Assembly (NCBI GenBank): GCA_036250195.1
Contig: JAVHZZ010000003.1
Coordinates: 89,982,918-90,046,917 of the forward strand
Source: Mixophyes australis
Lineage: Eukaryota; Chordata; Amphibia; Anura; Limnodynastidae
Direction of reading: 5' to 3'
Length of the DNA stretch: 64,000 nucleotides
Part shown: in pieces, positions 21,115-32,933 of the stretch
Position numbering within the stretch: the stretch's first letter is position 1
Layout: each line of letters begins with the position of its first letter
Position numbers and translations under genes: made by a program
Notes under the pieces: generated by a model
What the model saw: only the letters and a program-made list of their open reading frames with translations
Told to the model about the DNA's origin: nothing
Databases searched by the model: none

Positions 21115-22369
21115 TACATAATTGACATTATTAATGCGCTGTACTATGGTTTAGGAGCCCTCCCAGGCAGCCTGCAACTTCTTTTGTCACATAGAGATCA
21201 GATCCAGAACCTTTTTCCCCACCTCAAATTTGTGTTCTCTCACATTGCGGTCATATCACAGCTTCTGTTTCACCTGCGCAGCTTTCAGGTTGCTCTGTGT
21301 CATCCCGATTAAGGACTTCAATTTTTCCATGAACTGTACTACATAGTGTACCACTGACGTTTCTGGAGTGATCAATTTCCCTTCCCACTCCTCCATAATC
21401 AAATCTAACGGGCCACGCACCTGGCGCCCATACAAGAGTTCAAAGGGTGAGAAGCCAGTGGATTTCTGCGGTACCTCGAGGTATGCAAAGAGGAGGTGCA
21501 GCAGGAACCTCTCCCAGTCTCTTCCCTGTGACTCCACAAGAGTCCTAAGCATTTGTTTTAGGGTGCTATTAAGGCGTTTGCACAACCTGTTGGCCGGCGG
21601 GTAATACATGGAATTTATTAAATTATTCACCTGCATCTTTTTACAAAGACTCTGCATGAGGCTAGACATGAACTGGTTGAGCTACACATGATCAGTTGAC
21701 TGACATGAACTACCTTGATCAGTTAACATTTCTTTTGAGAACCCCACCCTGGAGAAGATAGTTATAAGGGCATCTGCTACTTTTTCTGAGTGAATGGAGG
21801 AAAGTGCTACTGCTTCTGGGTACCTAGTAGCATTATCCACTACAGTCAGAATGTACTCTTTCCCTGAGCTACTGGGAATGGCTAAAGGGCCCACAATATC
21901 CACAGCAACTTGTTCAAAGGTTTCTGATCTTACGGGCAGGGAAATGGGAGGGGCCCCACCACATCACCAGACATCCCAACCACCTGACACGCATGACATG
22001 AGCGACAGAACTTGGCTATGTCAGTCAGCATGCCGGGCCAGTAAAAATGATGTGCCAAATGAGCTTTAGTTCTGGCAAAACACAAACATACTGCTAGGGG
22101 AATTTCATGGGCCACTTTCAACAACCCTTCCTAATAGGTTTGTGGTACAACTAGCTGTCTGTCATTACATATGGATGCATACTCATGACATTTTTCTCTC
22201 TGTACAAAAGGCCATTTTCCCAAACAATTCTATCCTCTTCACCTTCAAGACAGGATTGGCTGACTCTCCCCCTCACTGTTGATAGACTGGGATCAGTGTT
22301 TTGTTCTGCTTTGAAAGTGTCACTTCTGAGCTTGTCAGTGTGGCACACACCATGTGGTTGTTCATTCAA
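21115..22369 (-). pseudogene. Integrase of the Gmr1-like element, frameshifted
   Basis: Three open segments. 22369-22151 is the region before the zinc finger. 22124-21930 is the H2C2 finger, ending FYWPGM, then CRSCHACQ; its second His is lost. 21903-21682 starts MDIVGPL (first Asp) and ends with TDQG (second Asp). After a short insertion, 21669-21256 continues with YYPPAN and LCKRLN, where relatives have ERLN or ERFN, so the third catalytic residue is Lys instead of Glu. The GPY/F-like region (AAWEGS, then a stop) follows at about 21150. It lies upstream of RT, as in Gmr1-like elements. Confidence 0.85.
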
Positions 22370-22488
22370 ATCACTGTCTGAATCTTATACAGTGAGGGAG
22401 GAGGGTGGAGGGGGATTAGCTTTTAGTGAACTTCCCTCCACACTTTCAGGTGTTTATGCACAGCTCCTCTGTGCTTCTCTCTGGGTCA

Positions 22489-23107
22489 CTACTCTATGAC
22501 ATTGGATAGAATTTCACATTTTGGGTCACCTTCAGAACTGGGTGCATGTAAATTAACCTGACAACCTAAAACATTAGCAGACATTATATCACATTTAGGC
22601 ACAATCAAACTCCTTTTGCCATGATCAAATTCACAACCCAGGGGATTTAAAGTGTTAGTCTCTCCAACAAGAGCATTATCATTAAACACCTTGGCACATA
22701 AGCTCTCCTTCTGCTTCAAATCTGCATAAGTATTACATATTTTTGCACTCATGTTATGCTGGTCAGCAGAGTCCATCTGGGAAAGAATAGGGTTAGTTTG
22801 CACCAGTGCATCAGAAATGATATCATTTTTATTTATATAAGCAGCGTGCATCCTTCCCAAATCACTCCCCAACAGTACCATGGCAGGCAGATTTTCTAGT
22901 ACCCCAATGTCTCGTATTCCTCTGCCAGATCCCCAAACTAGATACTCTCTGGCTAGGGGTACGGCAGAGTGTAGGCCCCCCACTCCTCGCACAGCAATGG
23001 TCTTCCCGGGAATAATGTTCTCAAGGCTCACTAGAGCTGGATGTATAAGAGTCAGGTCTGTGCCAGAGTCTAACAACTCAAGTGCAACATAATGTACTAC
23101 CTGCAGA
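22489..23107 (-). pseudogene. Aspartic protease region of the Gmr1-like element
   Basis: The active-site motif LLDSGTDLTLIHP lies just at the start of the open frame, with ALEL before it, and matches the LVDSGA/T pattern of retropepsins. VLLGSDLG further on fits the conserved ILG-D region. The next about 110 residues are a linker of unknown role, rich in Asn and Asp. The listed ATG start is arbitrary because the reading frame extends upstream into gag. Confidence 0.75.
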
Positions 23108-23767
23108 TTGTCTCTGGGGTGTTCTTGAGGTCCTCCCTGTCACAAAAGCAGGATAGTGGGAATGGTCTTGATCTCTGCTTGAGTGACAGCATACCCCCAG
23201 AGAGGTGCGAAGTCTAACAGAAGAGAGGTATTCACCAGGGATTCACGTAAGCGAATATGGTCTAAGCTGCTCTAAACCACAGGTCGCGGTCCTCTAGGGA
23301 GTGCAAAGCAGAAAATTGGGAGAACCACCAAGTAACTGTAAGGCAGGTTGGCAGCCTCTTGTGATGTCTTAGGGTCACGATCCACAACCCATTCTTTCAG
23401 CTGGGCACAGTGTGAGGAAATACTCCTGGAGAATGAGATCCTTTAGTTTATCATAGTCCAGTACCTGCAATCCCTCAATCCATTGATGCATCATGGTTGA
23501 TATTTGCACTAACAGTCCGGTATAGGTATCAGAGGGACTGCGTCTTCAGTCTCTGAACGTTCATCAAAAAGCCTCAGGAGTTATGGTGAAACAACATAAC
23601 AAGGCTTTCTTAGTTGCGGCATAATCGCCATCCAGTGCCTGGGGAAGGTCTGCAAACCCTTCCAAAGCTTTCCCTCTCAGTCCAGGGGTTAAATAGCGGG
23701 CCCACTCACTGGGGTCTAGCGCAAACTGTTGGCAAGTCCTTTCAAATCACATCAGAAACGTATCAAG
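23108..23767 (-). pseudogene. Gag capsid with SCAN-like C-terminal half, broken
   Basis: Reading leftward from 23767: FALDPSEWARYLTPGLRGKA, then ALEGFADLPQ and DYAATKKALL. After a break come TPEAF, SPSDTYTGLLVQIS, MMHQWIEGL, LKDLILQEYFLTLCPAE and WVVDRDPKTSQEAA in shifted frames. The second block follows the SCAN pattern: an arginine-rich first helix, an LILEQFL-like helix and a WV...P.S.EEA helix. The SCAN domain of mammalian zinc-finger proteins is thought to derive from the capsid of Gmr1-like elements, and this copy fits. Several stops (near 23565 and 23400) inactivate it. Confidence 0.7.
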
Positions 23768-24035
23768 GTATGTTCTCCCCGTGTTTGCGTGAGTTTCCTC
23801 CGGGTGCTCCGGTTTCCTTCCACACTCCAAAAACATACTGGTAGGTCAATTGGCTGCTATCAAAATTGACCCTAGTCTCTCCGTCTGTCTGTCTATGTGT
23901 GTATATGTATGTTAGGGAATTTAGACTGTAAGATCCAATGGGGCAGGAACTGATGTGAATGAGTTCTCTCTACAGCGCTGCGGAATTAGTAGCACTATAT
24001 AAATAAATGGTGGTGATGATGATGATGATGATGAT
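23768..24035 (+). mobile_element. SINE, 5'-truncated copy
   Basis: Begins at GTATGTTCTCCCCGTGTTTG, inside the SINE body, and runs through CTCCAAAAACATACTGGTAG to the tail TACAGCGCTGCGGAATTAGT, CTATATAAATAAATG and a (GAT)n tract. It abuts the truncated gag exactly. Confidence 0.85.
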
Positions 24036-24387
24036 ATGCACAAACAGGGATCGAACTCAATTTGGCATGTATACACAGTACAGTAATTTGTATATATTTA
24101 CCCCATAAAAAGTTCCATTAATAAATGAGGCCCAGTGTGTGGAGGACCTACTGCCAACCAAGTTATTGTGACTATTATTATTATTCCTATTTAAAATCTC
24201 TTTTAAAAAGAAAGTATGAAAGATATTGTGTTAACCTGAAAACTAAACCAACTATTTTATGTAGTTTTGCCTTGTGCACAAAGAGGAGTTTCAACTCATC
24301 TATATCAATATATTTGAAACTGCTTTCACAGTTTACTCTTGAATGCCATTAAATGATATACTTGAATACCATTATAATTTCTGCCTT

Positions 24388-24557
24388 AGTTCACGATGCA
24401 ATTTCTAGAGGCTCACGGCTGGGATCTGAATGAACCCAAGTCATCACTTATTCCAGCGCAGCAGATGCGTTTCTTGGGCCTCGTTTTCAACATGCAGACA
24501 CAAAGAGTGTATCTATCAAGGTCCTCTCACTTCGCAGCAGGACCAGATCCCTTCTAG
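24388..24557 (+). pseudogene. DIRS-like reverse transcriptase/RNase H fragment
   Basis: A frame without stop gives LEAHGWDLNEPKSSLIPAQQ, then MRFLGLVFNMQTQRVYLS before a stop at 24555. The order GW-(x)-N-x-x-KSSL-x-P-x-Q-x-x-x-FLG-x-x-F-x-T-x-x-x-V-x-L is that of DIRS-type (tyrosine-recombinase) retroelements. Nothing else of such an element is nearby. A short fragment, so the clade call is tentative. Confidence 0.5.
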
Positions 24558-25103
24558 CAAGGAAAAAGGTGTCTCTCCTCAGTAAGAAGAAGGAGGAGTT
24601 GTCAGCAAGAGGAGAGAGAGACACAGGAACAGACAGAGATAGACACAGGACCAGCAGAGATGTGAAAGTTGGGGACCATAGAGATGGATGTCCCAGGCAT
24701 TGCCCAGGAGCCGGTGAATGGCGGCTGTTGCCTAGAGACAATCACTACTGTCCCCTAAGAATGAGTGGGGAAGCCTATAAGAGAAATTGTGATTGCTACA
24801 TGCAGTTGTGTGGCTGCATATACAGAGGGGAGGAGTCCCTAATTCCAGAGAGGGGGAGAACCACATATCACTAGAGAGAACCCCATGAGAGAGGGGGAGA
24901 TATTGCATGGAAGAGACACTGGAGTGAGGGTTGCTGCAAGAGGCATGGTAGCTGAAGTGTCAGAGCTCCAGGGGCTGATAGTACACAGAGAAATGTGTCA
25001 GAGCCTAAAGGAGAAATCATTCCCGCAGGGGAGGGATGAGATGCAGTAGAGAGTTACACAGCCTGTGTCAGAACTGCATTGAGAAGCTGCCTGCCTGTTA
25101 GCC
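24558..25103. other. No gene seen; purine-rich
   Basis: GA-rich sequence (AGGAGAGAGAGACACAGGAA and similar). It could be the 3' or terminal part of the DIRS-like element but I have no motif for that. Confidence 0.35.
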
Positions 25104-25397
25104 ATACTTGCCAAATTTTCCTTGTTGGCTTCAGGGAGATCCAGGGGGAGGTGGGTGTGCGGGGCTGGGCTTGAAGATTTGCATTATTTTGGCCCTGCCC
25201 CTAAAGAATTGTCACAATGTTGGGCAATCACAGCAGGGGGCTAAGATGATGCAATATTTGCGTCAATAAGCTCCATTCCCGCCACTTATCTATTGTGGGG
25301 GTGAGAATCGGGAGGGTGTCCTGATCTCCTGGTAGCCCGGGAGGTCTCCCAGAAATGCGGGAGTCTCACAGACATTCCGGAAGAGTAGGCAACTATG
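25104..25397. repeat. MITE with CATACTTGCC-type inverted ends
   Basis: Left end CATACTTGCCAAATTTTCC, right end inverted CATAGTTGCCTACTCTTCC, with GGGAGTCTCCC-type palindromes inside. A second right end of the same kind (inverted CATACTTGACAACTCTCCC) lies at 25660-25720, so a second, truncated copy is present. Confidence 0.6.
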
Positions 25398-25719
25398 CGT
25401 TAAAGAAAAGCAGCTAATGAATCTCTAGAGACTGAAGTGTCTTTTACATTTCTGTCTCCATTACTGAAGTCATGTTGTCTTACCTGTCAGTCTTTGATTA
25501 AATCTTGGTCTCCATGAAAATGGCCACCTCCATAGGCATCAATACATGGACATAGGACACAATTTCTGAACTGTGTCATCATGCCACAGATGGCGAAGCC
25601 AACCACGTCTTGTACTGGCTCAGCATCAGGGAGAATGCCAGACTCTTCAGGGAGTGAGGGAGATCACGCATATTTCAGGGAGTCTCCCTGACATTCAGGG
25701 AGAGTTGTCAAGTATGTTA

Positions 25720-27945
25720 TTAGCATCCATGTGAATGCCCCTGCAGAGGAGGGGTGAGCTGCAATGAAGTACTGGAGTGTAAGAGACATGTGAACTAAGT
25801 TATATAACATCTCGATAACATTAAGAACTGTGCAGGAGGAGTAAGGAGATATATTTGCAACCATATTCGTATTGCTCATTAAGAATGGTGTTGGAGAGTA
25901 ATTACACAAGTCTCATATATCAGGAATTGAACATAACTTGGCTATCTTGAATATAATAGGTCTGTTCTCTACTCTCTCTATATAAGATAACATATATGAA
26001 CTTTTGAATGTAAATCTTACTTGAAATGTTACATCTGTTTTTCATCATTTTTGATATCACACTTAAGAAAGAAAACTGCTCTTCATAAGCCATCATATCA
26101 TTGATTCGATTCAGACTAAACAAGACATTTAAAAAGTGTAATTTAAAATTAAAATGTGACAATACATTCCATAAATCATAATTTCTCATTTCCATTATTG
26201 CATTACACACTCATAATTGTTTTAAATATCTTGTCATTTGCTACAACACATATTTAGTTAATTTAGCTACTTTACATTGTTCAGAATTTCAAATGACTCA
26301 CAAGGTACTTAACACAATTCATAATGCAATTGCTGACAAGCCATATTAAGAACCATTTGATGCTTTAATATAAATTTGCATTTACAACAAAAAAGTTAAT
26401 TGAAATGCTACAGGTGGATTTTCAGATGACATGATATTATGAAAAAGATATAAAAGTGGTCCATTAAGTTAGAAAACTATTTTTAATATTTGGAACCGAA
26501 GATGACTTTTTAGTTCCCATTTCAAACAGTTTTATTTTAAATAATGAAATTTGTCATTATATGACAGATCTCTTAAATGCATTCTGTTCTTTCTTTAGAC
26601 TATTTATCATGAAATGACCTTGTAACATGTTTTATATTATACATTTGACAGTAAAATTCTTTTTCTAAAGAACAACTAAAAATTACACTGTTCTTTATTT
26701 GATTTCCATCAGCATATGTTACGGCGTACGCAGTTTAAAATTGCAGACTCTAATCTACCATTAGTCAACTTCATTGTTCTGTCCAATCCACTGTTTTATA
26801 ATAGTCATAACTCAGATTATGTTCATTCTGTGTTTTTTTCGTTTTTGAGAAATAGAAGGAACATGCCGTATCACAATGGGACGCACCAAATTAATGCAAA
26901 TGTGGTAAAATCTCCCGTAATTTCCTCAGGAACATACAATTGGCATAATACTGTGTTGGATCACTTGCTGTGCAACTCAGCTGTCACAGTCTCTTCTACC
27001 ATGTATAGATTAACTTTTCCATTATCACTACTTTTATTATTGTTGACATTCATGTCTGTTTGAATGTTTTCATTTTATTGCTCAAAGTGCCCCAAGAAAT
27101 GTGCTTGTCTTCCAAAATGCAACTGTAAGGTGCAAAATGCATTCCAATGAGGAGAAGGCCTGATTTAAAACCACCTCTGATCAGACGGAAAAATGAAATC
27201 GGTTTAGAAGTTTACATGAAAATGGGCCCACGTGTGCAAAAGTAGACATATAACATCACAATAAAGCATTTGCTCTACAGATTAGTACTTTTGCATAGTA
27301 GAAACAGTGATGTTACAGGGAGACGAGTGAAAGAGAACCAACAGCAAAAACTATATTAAAAGAGGAGTTATTCACATGTTCCCTGCTTAAAATAAGAATT
27401 TGATTGTTATGTAAGAGATCATGTGCAGTGACAAGTAAATCACATCTTACATGGTATGTTCCTCTTTTATATCTGTAACTGTAAGTTTAACAGCACAAAT
27501 GTATCCTGGTATGTAAGTGCCAAACAATACTGTATGCTTGTTTAATACTTGATCTAATAAGTACAACATGCAGAAGAAGGTAGGCAAAAGAAGTAAAAAA
27601 AACTCCCTCTACTGTAAATTATAGCATAATATAAGATGTGTTACTCTATTACTTTTCCTGCACTATGTTTTAATTTTTTTTTGCAGCAAAATCAATCTAC
27701 TAACCAATGCTATACCTCTCCATGACAGTCAACCTGAAAATAACCTTGAACTTATTAATAGTAAATGGCAGAACAAGGCATGCACTATGGGAAAGGAGGA
27801 GGATGAAATGTTGCTTGGATCCAATTGCTAATGTTAGCCAACCTTTACAGCCACAAATTCTGTTAGTATGTTTATTATATAGAGCATCCACTGGTATGGC
27901 ATTTTAGAGCATCCAATCAATTGCAAAACAACACATAGTAATTTT
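25720..27945. other. Repeat-poor stretch
   Basis: AT-rich and, compared with the rest of the window, free of recognisable elements. It contains one open frame of interest at 26716-27063. A possible intron or intergenic region of the host genome. Confidence 0.4.
26716..27063 (+). CDS. Open reading frame with hydrophobic C-terminus, unrecognised
   Basis: 115 codons, which I do not recognise. The middle has one N-glycosylation sequon (HNGTH). The last 17 residues are hydrophobic (LTFPLSLLLLLLTFMSV), like a GPI-anchor signal or membrane tail. A splice-acceptor-like tract (TTTATTTGATTTCCATCAG) lies directly before CATATG, so this could be a terminal exon rather than a complete gene. It stands in the only repeat-poor stretch of the window. 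It may equally be chance in AT-rich DNA. Confidence 0.2.
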   Translation: MLRRTQFKIADSNLPLVNFIVLSNPLFYNSHNSDYVHSVFFSFLRNRRNMPYHNGTHQINANVVKSPVISSGTYNWHNTVLDHLLCNSAVTVSSTMYRLTFPLSLLLLLLTFMSV

Positions 27946-29481
27946 GGACCTGATTCATTAAGGAGCGTAACTGGTGATTTTTTGTTCATAATGAGCATAA
28001 TTACTCTGCGCATGCCTGGAACCGGACCATATATACATCATCATATATACATCATACATACATCATCTCCCGCCTCGACTACTGCAACCTCCTCCTTACT
28101 GGCCTCCCCTGCTCCCACCTCTCCCCCCTCCGCTCTATACTCAATGCGGCTGCGAGACTCATCTTCCTCTCACGCCGCTCCTCCTCTGCCTCCCCTCTCT
28201 GTCTTGCCTGACACTGGTGTCCTTCCCCTTCAGAATCCTTTACAAACTCCTTACCACCACCTACAAGGCTCTCTCCCAGTCTACTGCCCCTTACATCTCT
28301 AACCTCCTCTACATTCACACTCCCGCCCGCTCCCTGCGCTCGGCCAATGATCGCCGCCTCTCCTCCACTCTGATCACCTCTTCCCACTCCAGAATCCAAG
28401 ACTTCTCCCGTGCTGCCCGCCTTCACTGGAATGCCCTCCCTCGCTCCATCCGTCTCTCACCCAATCTGTGCTCCTTCAAGCGGGCACTTAAAACTCACCT
28501 GTTCCTCAAGGCCTACCAACTATCCACTTAACCTCTCATCTCTTCTGTTTCTCCCCTGGCCCCTTTTTTCTCTCCCCTTTGCTTCACTGGCTCCCTTCTG
28601 TGCCTGATTTATTTACCCTCCCTTAGGGTGTAAGCTTGTATGAGCAGGGCCCCCCTTATTTTCTGTCTCCATACCTGTTCTTCCGCTCCATCTCTACTGT
28701 ATTTGCCTGCCTGGAGTTTCTGGAGTACTGGTACTTTTTGTTTATTGTTCTGTACTGTTTTACCCTGTATAGTCTACTGTTCGTATCGTGTACAGCGCTT
28801 TGGAAACCTTGTGGTGCCTTACAAATAAACGATAATAATAATAATAATAATAATAATTTACCATAGAATGCAGCAGTAACTTCCAATTCATCTTTGAGTG
28901 CAAAGGATACTTATGACAGCTTATGATTTCAGGGAGGGAAAGGGGTGGGAAAGAGTTGAATGCCCGTAGACAATGTACATTAAGGGTGTGCCAAGCTCAA
29001 GCACACTGGGCATCTCTAAGGTACTAGCTTTTCAGCCATATCTCTTGCTCCAGCTACAGGTCTTCTCTAAGTCCAGATTACTGAGTATTTATGATTGAAT
29101 ATGTATTTGTAATCAGGAGCAACTGTAAAAATGTTTTTTTTTTTAATGTACAGCCGACATCAATTACATAATTATAAATATTTTTCATGGGGAAAAAAAC
29201 TTTTTTTTAATATTTAGTCATTAAATACTATGTTACTGACAAGTGAGATTAATTGAATAAGTATTTTTTATGTCCATTTTTTATTTTATATTCCTCGTAT
29301 ATATTGGACGTATCCTGCAGTGTCTTGTCTAGTAGAGCAGAGTAAACCTACACCCATATTAATCACCACATCTAATTTCACATCTGCTCCTTGCTTAAAA
29401 CAGACATGCATATACCCGTTTCATGCGAGGTTTAAAAAAAACACACAGTACATTCATTTTGCATGCCTTAATGAATGAGGC
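27946..29481. mobile_element. DNA element with GGACCTGATTCATTAAGG-type ends
   Basis: Left end GGACCTGATTCATTAAGG; right end at 29481, inverted, GGGCCTCATTCATTAAGG. The ends resemble those of the foldback MITE at 10399. The L2 fragment at 28062-28858 lies inside. No transposase is seen. Confidence 0.5.
28062..28858 (+). mobile_element. L2 LINE, 3' end with C-terminal RT region
   Basis: The reading frame begins SRLDYCNLLLTGLP, then LNAAARLIF. After a frameshift near 28205 come PFRILYKLLTTTYKAL, YTPARSLRS-like sequence, FSRAARLHWNALP and FKRALKTHLF, the conserved C-terminus of L2 ORF2. The 3' untranslated part ends TACAGCGCTTTGGAAACC, GCCTTACAAATAAACG and an (ATA)n tail. It is 5'-truncated, as usual for LINE copies, and not functional. 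Confidence 0.9.
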
Positions 29482-32187
29482 CCTTTATGTTTTAATGCTG
29501 TTATACTAAAACCTTTTATGCAGTACTCCAAAATATAAATATACAGATAGAGCCATTACTTATAAATGCAGCCAAAGTGCAGGGTAGTTTCAGCAGCTGG
29601 ATCCAAGTTCAACTGCACTTATTGCAATGTGGTTATTCCTGTCCTGCATCTAGTAATTGCACGGAGCAATTATACCTAAAAGAAAATGCATAGTATCTTT
29701 CTAATATGAATCAATTTAGTAGATTACATTTTCAAACACCAATAAACATCAAATAAACTGGACACAGTGACTCCAACTTAATTGAACATAGTCATTGATT
29801 TTTACCAATGTTGCTTCACTTCATCAAACAGAGATAAATGCTTAAGTCAATGCTACATGTGTAGCATTTGCTGTAAAGCCTAATTTAATTTCTTGCCTAT
29901 GATAACTGTAGATGGGACATTTTAAAGCAGATTTGAGATGTTATCACTTTAATGCATTAAACCCTTAATCTTATTTAAAGCAAGAGATAAAGTAAAATAC
30001 AGTAAATGCATATTTGTTAAAAAGTAATAAAAACGGAAATTATAAGGACATTTGTTCAGACACTCGCACCTAGGATTGTCAGACCCAATACTAAATAGCA
30101 TTGTCATCCTTTCTGGTACCCCTGACCGGAGGGTTCTAGGGAGCTAATATATATATATAGTGTTCCATTCAATATAATAATAATAATAATAATGATAATA
30201 ATAATAATTATATAAATGTGCCCCCCTAGATATAAGAATAATATACTGTATATTGTCCCCTTAGATATGATAGTAATATATATTCCCCCTCTAGAAATCA
30301 AAATAATATATATACATATATTGCATTCATAGATAAAAATCAAACTAGTAGTGCCCCTTTTATGTATACTACTACTATTTATTTCCATTGTGTAGTGAAA
30401 TTTGCAATTACTTACCTGCAAAGTTCTTCTTTCCTTGATGCAGCGTTATCCTTTGGGAGAAATAAAAACGATAGAAGCCAATAGCTTCCACAAATTGCTC
30501 CTGAGGAGCTCTTGACACCTATTTTATTGATAAACTTGATTAAATCAAGAATTTACCACTAAGCAAAAAGGCGTGCCTTCAACTCTGCATCATCCCTAAA
30601 ATGTAAATCGAAACATGGTTAAAACATAATGGGCCAGATGCTGAGTTGAACTTATGCCCATTTACGTAGCGAAAGTTAGGACAATTTTCACTGCAAGTGC
30701 CCAGAAAATGAGCACATGTAAATGAGCTTATGCAGAGTTGCGAACACCTGACACTTGCAGTTCTTTACTCTTTACGACTGGAGAGGTGGAATAGGGGAAG
30801 GAGAGGATGGTCTAACATAGGTCAAGTACAGTAAGGGTGAATTCCCGCAAATACAGCTTAGGGTGACCAGCATGGAGGTGCATATACGCCTGTCAGGATC
30901 CGTATCTTTTGCTAGTAGGCAGGTGCAAATACACTCATGATGCAATTGCAATAGCTAGCCGCCCCTGATTTGTTGATTGCAAATAAACTATGAAGATGAT
31001 AGATGCTGTCGCAAGAAGGAGCATGATATCTGCTGTAATATCTCAAGAAGCCTAAAAGTGGTTTTTTCGATATCAAAACAAATGTTGACAAATTTCTTGT
31101 ACTTTTGACATGATTGTATGTATGTGTATGTGAGTGTATGTATGTCTGATATAAACCTGACACAAACCTAGTATATATGCTGCAGGTAAAGTGCTGGATT
31201 CGTCTTGCTTATGATATGTTGACATTTTTTATTAGCATAAATTACGCCCAACATGCGTCCATCTAAGCATTGTGCCTGAAGTGTTCCTCATTGTGTTATT
31301 GTTGTTTACAGCATCTTTAAATCTTTAGCAGAATTTAAAAGTTATTTTTGGAAACCAATAGCACTTAAAACTCCTGTGGAATCTTCCCAAAGTTTCATAC
31401 TGACCTTTTCCTTATATCACCATAAAACTGCATGAAGTATTATAGCAATCAAGCCTTCAAATTTCAATTAATATGCAGTCAGTGAAACTAAATAATGACA
31501 TATAACATGGAGAATAATCAAGCTGTCAAACTCCAAATTAGCCCCAGACATAAATGGCAGTCTGCGGAAGAATAATTGAATATAAAAACAATCATAGAAG
31601 AGACACTGTGATTGGAAGTATCTAAACAGTGAAAGGCCATCTGTAAGCAGACAATTGAGAGGATTTATGAATATTACTGATGCACTTTTGGTAAAATGTA
31701 TTTTATATTCTTATCCAATTGCATTAAAAGAGGAAGAGATTGAAATGAGTACATACCTATCTACAACCAAACAATACTATTATGGAAACCGTTATGTTTT
31801 ATGACACATTTTAATGAACCAACAAATTGAAATGTGATATTTGTGCTTACTAGTGGATGTGTATCTGTACTAACAATTGGGCAAATATTTTAGGAATGTT
31901 CATCAATGTTCTTTTCATATCCAGTGGAGAGAAAGTACAATATGATCTGCTTCTCATGCCACAGCTTAGTGAAAGCTTTCCATACATTTATTTACAACTT
32001 ACATCCCTAATGAAGGTCACTGTTAAAGGAAACTTATTCACAAACAATATACAGTGAAAATAGCAAAGTGAGAAGGGTTGTACCACTTTATTTAACGTCT
32101 GCTTTTCAGGCATATCTGTCACATGCTGGACCCTCCGTCTTGCTCACCGGAATCCAGTGCGCAATGAGTTCCCTGTGTCTTGTGATG
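29482..32187. other. No gene seen; microsatellite and one possible element end
   Basis: (ATA)n repeats at about 30173-30210. GGGCCAGATGCTGAGTTGAA at 30632 looks like the start of a DNA element whose other end I cannot find. Otherwise AT-rich and unassigned. Confidence 0.4.
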
Positions 32188-32195
32188 GCGACCAC

Positions 32196-32361
32196 CAGAG
32201 CCGTAACTTAGAATTCTAGCACCCTGCGCAAGAAAGACAAATGCCGCCCCCTTAGCCCTCAATTTTAACCAAATTAACCTAAAATATTCCTAAATTGCGC
32301 CCCCCTTCAGCATTGCGCCTTGGGTGGTCGCCCCTGTCGCACAGCCCTAGTTACGGCCCTG
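32196..32361. mobile_element. Short hAT MITE with 8-bp duplication
   Basis: 166 bp, ends CAGAGCCGTAACTTAG and, inverted, CAGGGCCGTAACTAGGG, flanked by GCGACCAC at 32188-32195 and 32362-32369. CAG...CTG ends with an 8-bp duplication are typical of hAT. The interior is C-rich. Confidence 0.85.
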
Positions 32362-32369
32362 GCGACCAC

Positions 32370-32933
32370 CATGTTTAATAGTAGAAGTGCGCATTCCTGT
32401 ATGCGACAGTTGGCCACGTTCAAGATATATCTGATTAGCTTCTGAATGGGATGTGGAGGAGTGAATATAGTGATGTGTCAGGTATTTAGACATCGGTCCA
32501 GATCTCATTTCTTGCAATTCCTTAAACTACTAGTCCCATTATTTTGGGTCTCCTTGGCTCCAACTGCATTCCCCACAGATGGATTGGATTTTGACTGAGT
32601 ATTAACATGGGTTTCTTCTTGTATTTTCTATTGTTTACACAAGGTTATTCTTCAAGTATCACCTACCCTAGCTTCTGCTGTAACACCTTTCTTTTCCTGC
32701 TCAATACTCATGTTTTAAGGACTGCCCCATTGACTTTCATTGTGGTTAAACCACTTCTCAAGGCCGCATCTATCCTCTCTCCCCTTATAACTGTGTAGAC
32801 ATTATGACTGTAGACATTTTGCTGCAGACATTTTCATTGTGGACATGTTTACTGTAGACATTTCATTCCCAACTCATGTTGTCTCACAGACTAAGTGAAA
32901 CAGAATTGTGTAAACACCGTTCTAAGCTGTGTC
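32370..32933. other. No gene seen
   Basis: Irregular GTAGACATT repeats at 32795-32870. The left target duplication (GCTGTGTC) of the next element is at 32926-32933. Confidence 0.4.

Larger units (their letters stand above)
19041..23767 (-). mobile_element. Gmr1-like Ty3/gypsy retrotransposon, 5'-truncated
   Basis: On the minus strand the order is gag (23767-23108), protease (23107-22489), integrase (22369-21115), reverse transcriptase (about 21050-20062), RNase H (20049-19526), polypurine tract and 3' LTR. Integrase ahead of RT is the reverse of ordinary Ty3/gypsy and is the hallmark of the Gmr1-like clade described from cod and tunicates. The 5' LTR and the start of gag are lost at 23767, where a truncated SINE begins. 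Stops and frameshifts are present in all parts. Confidence 0.85.
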
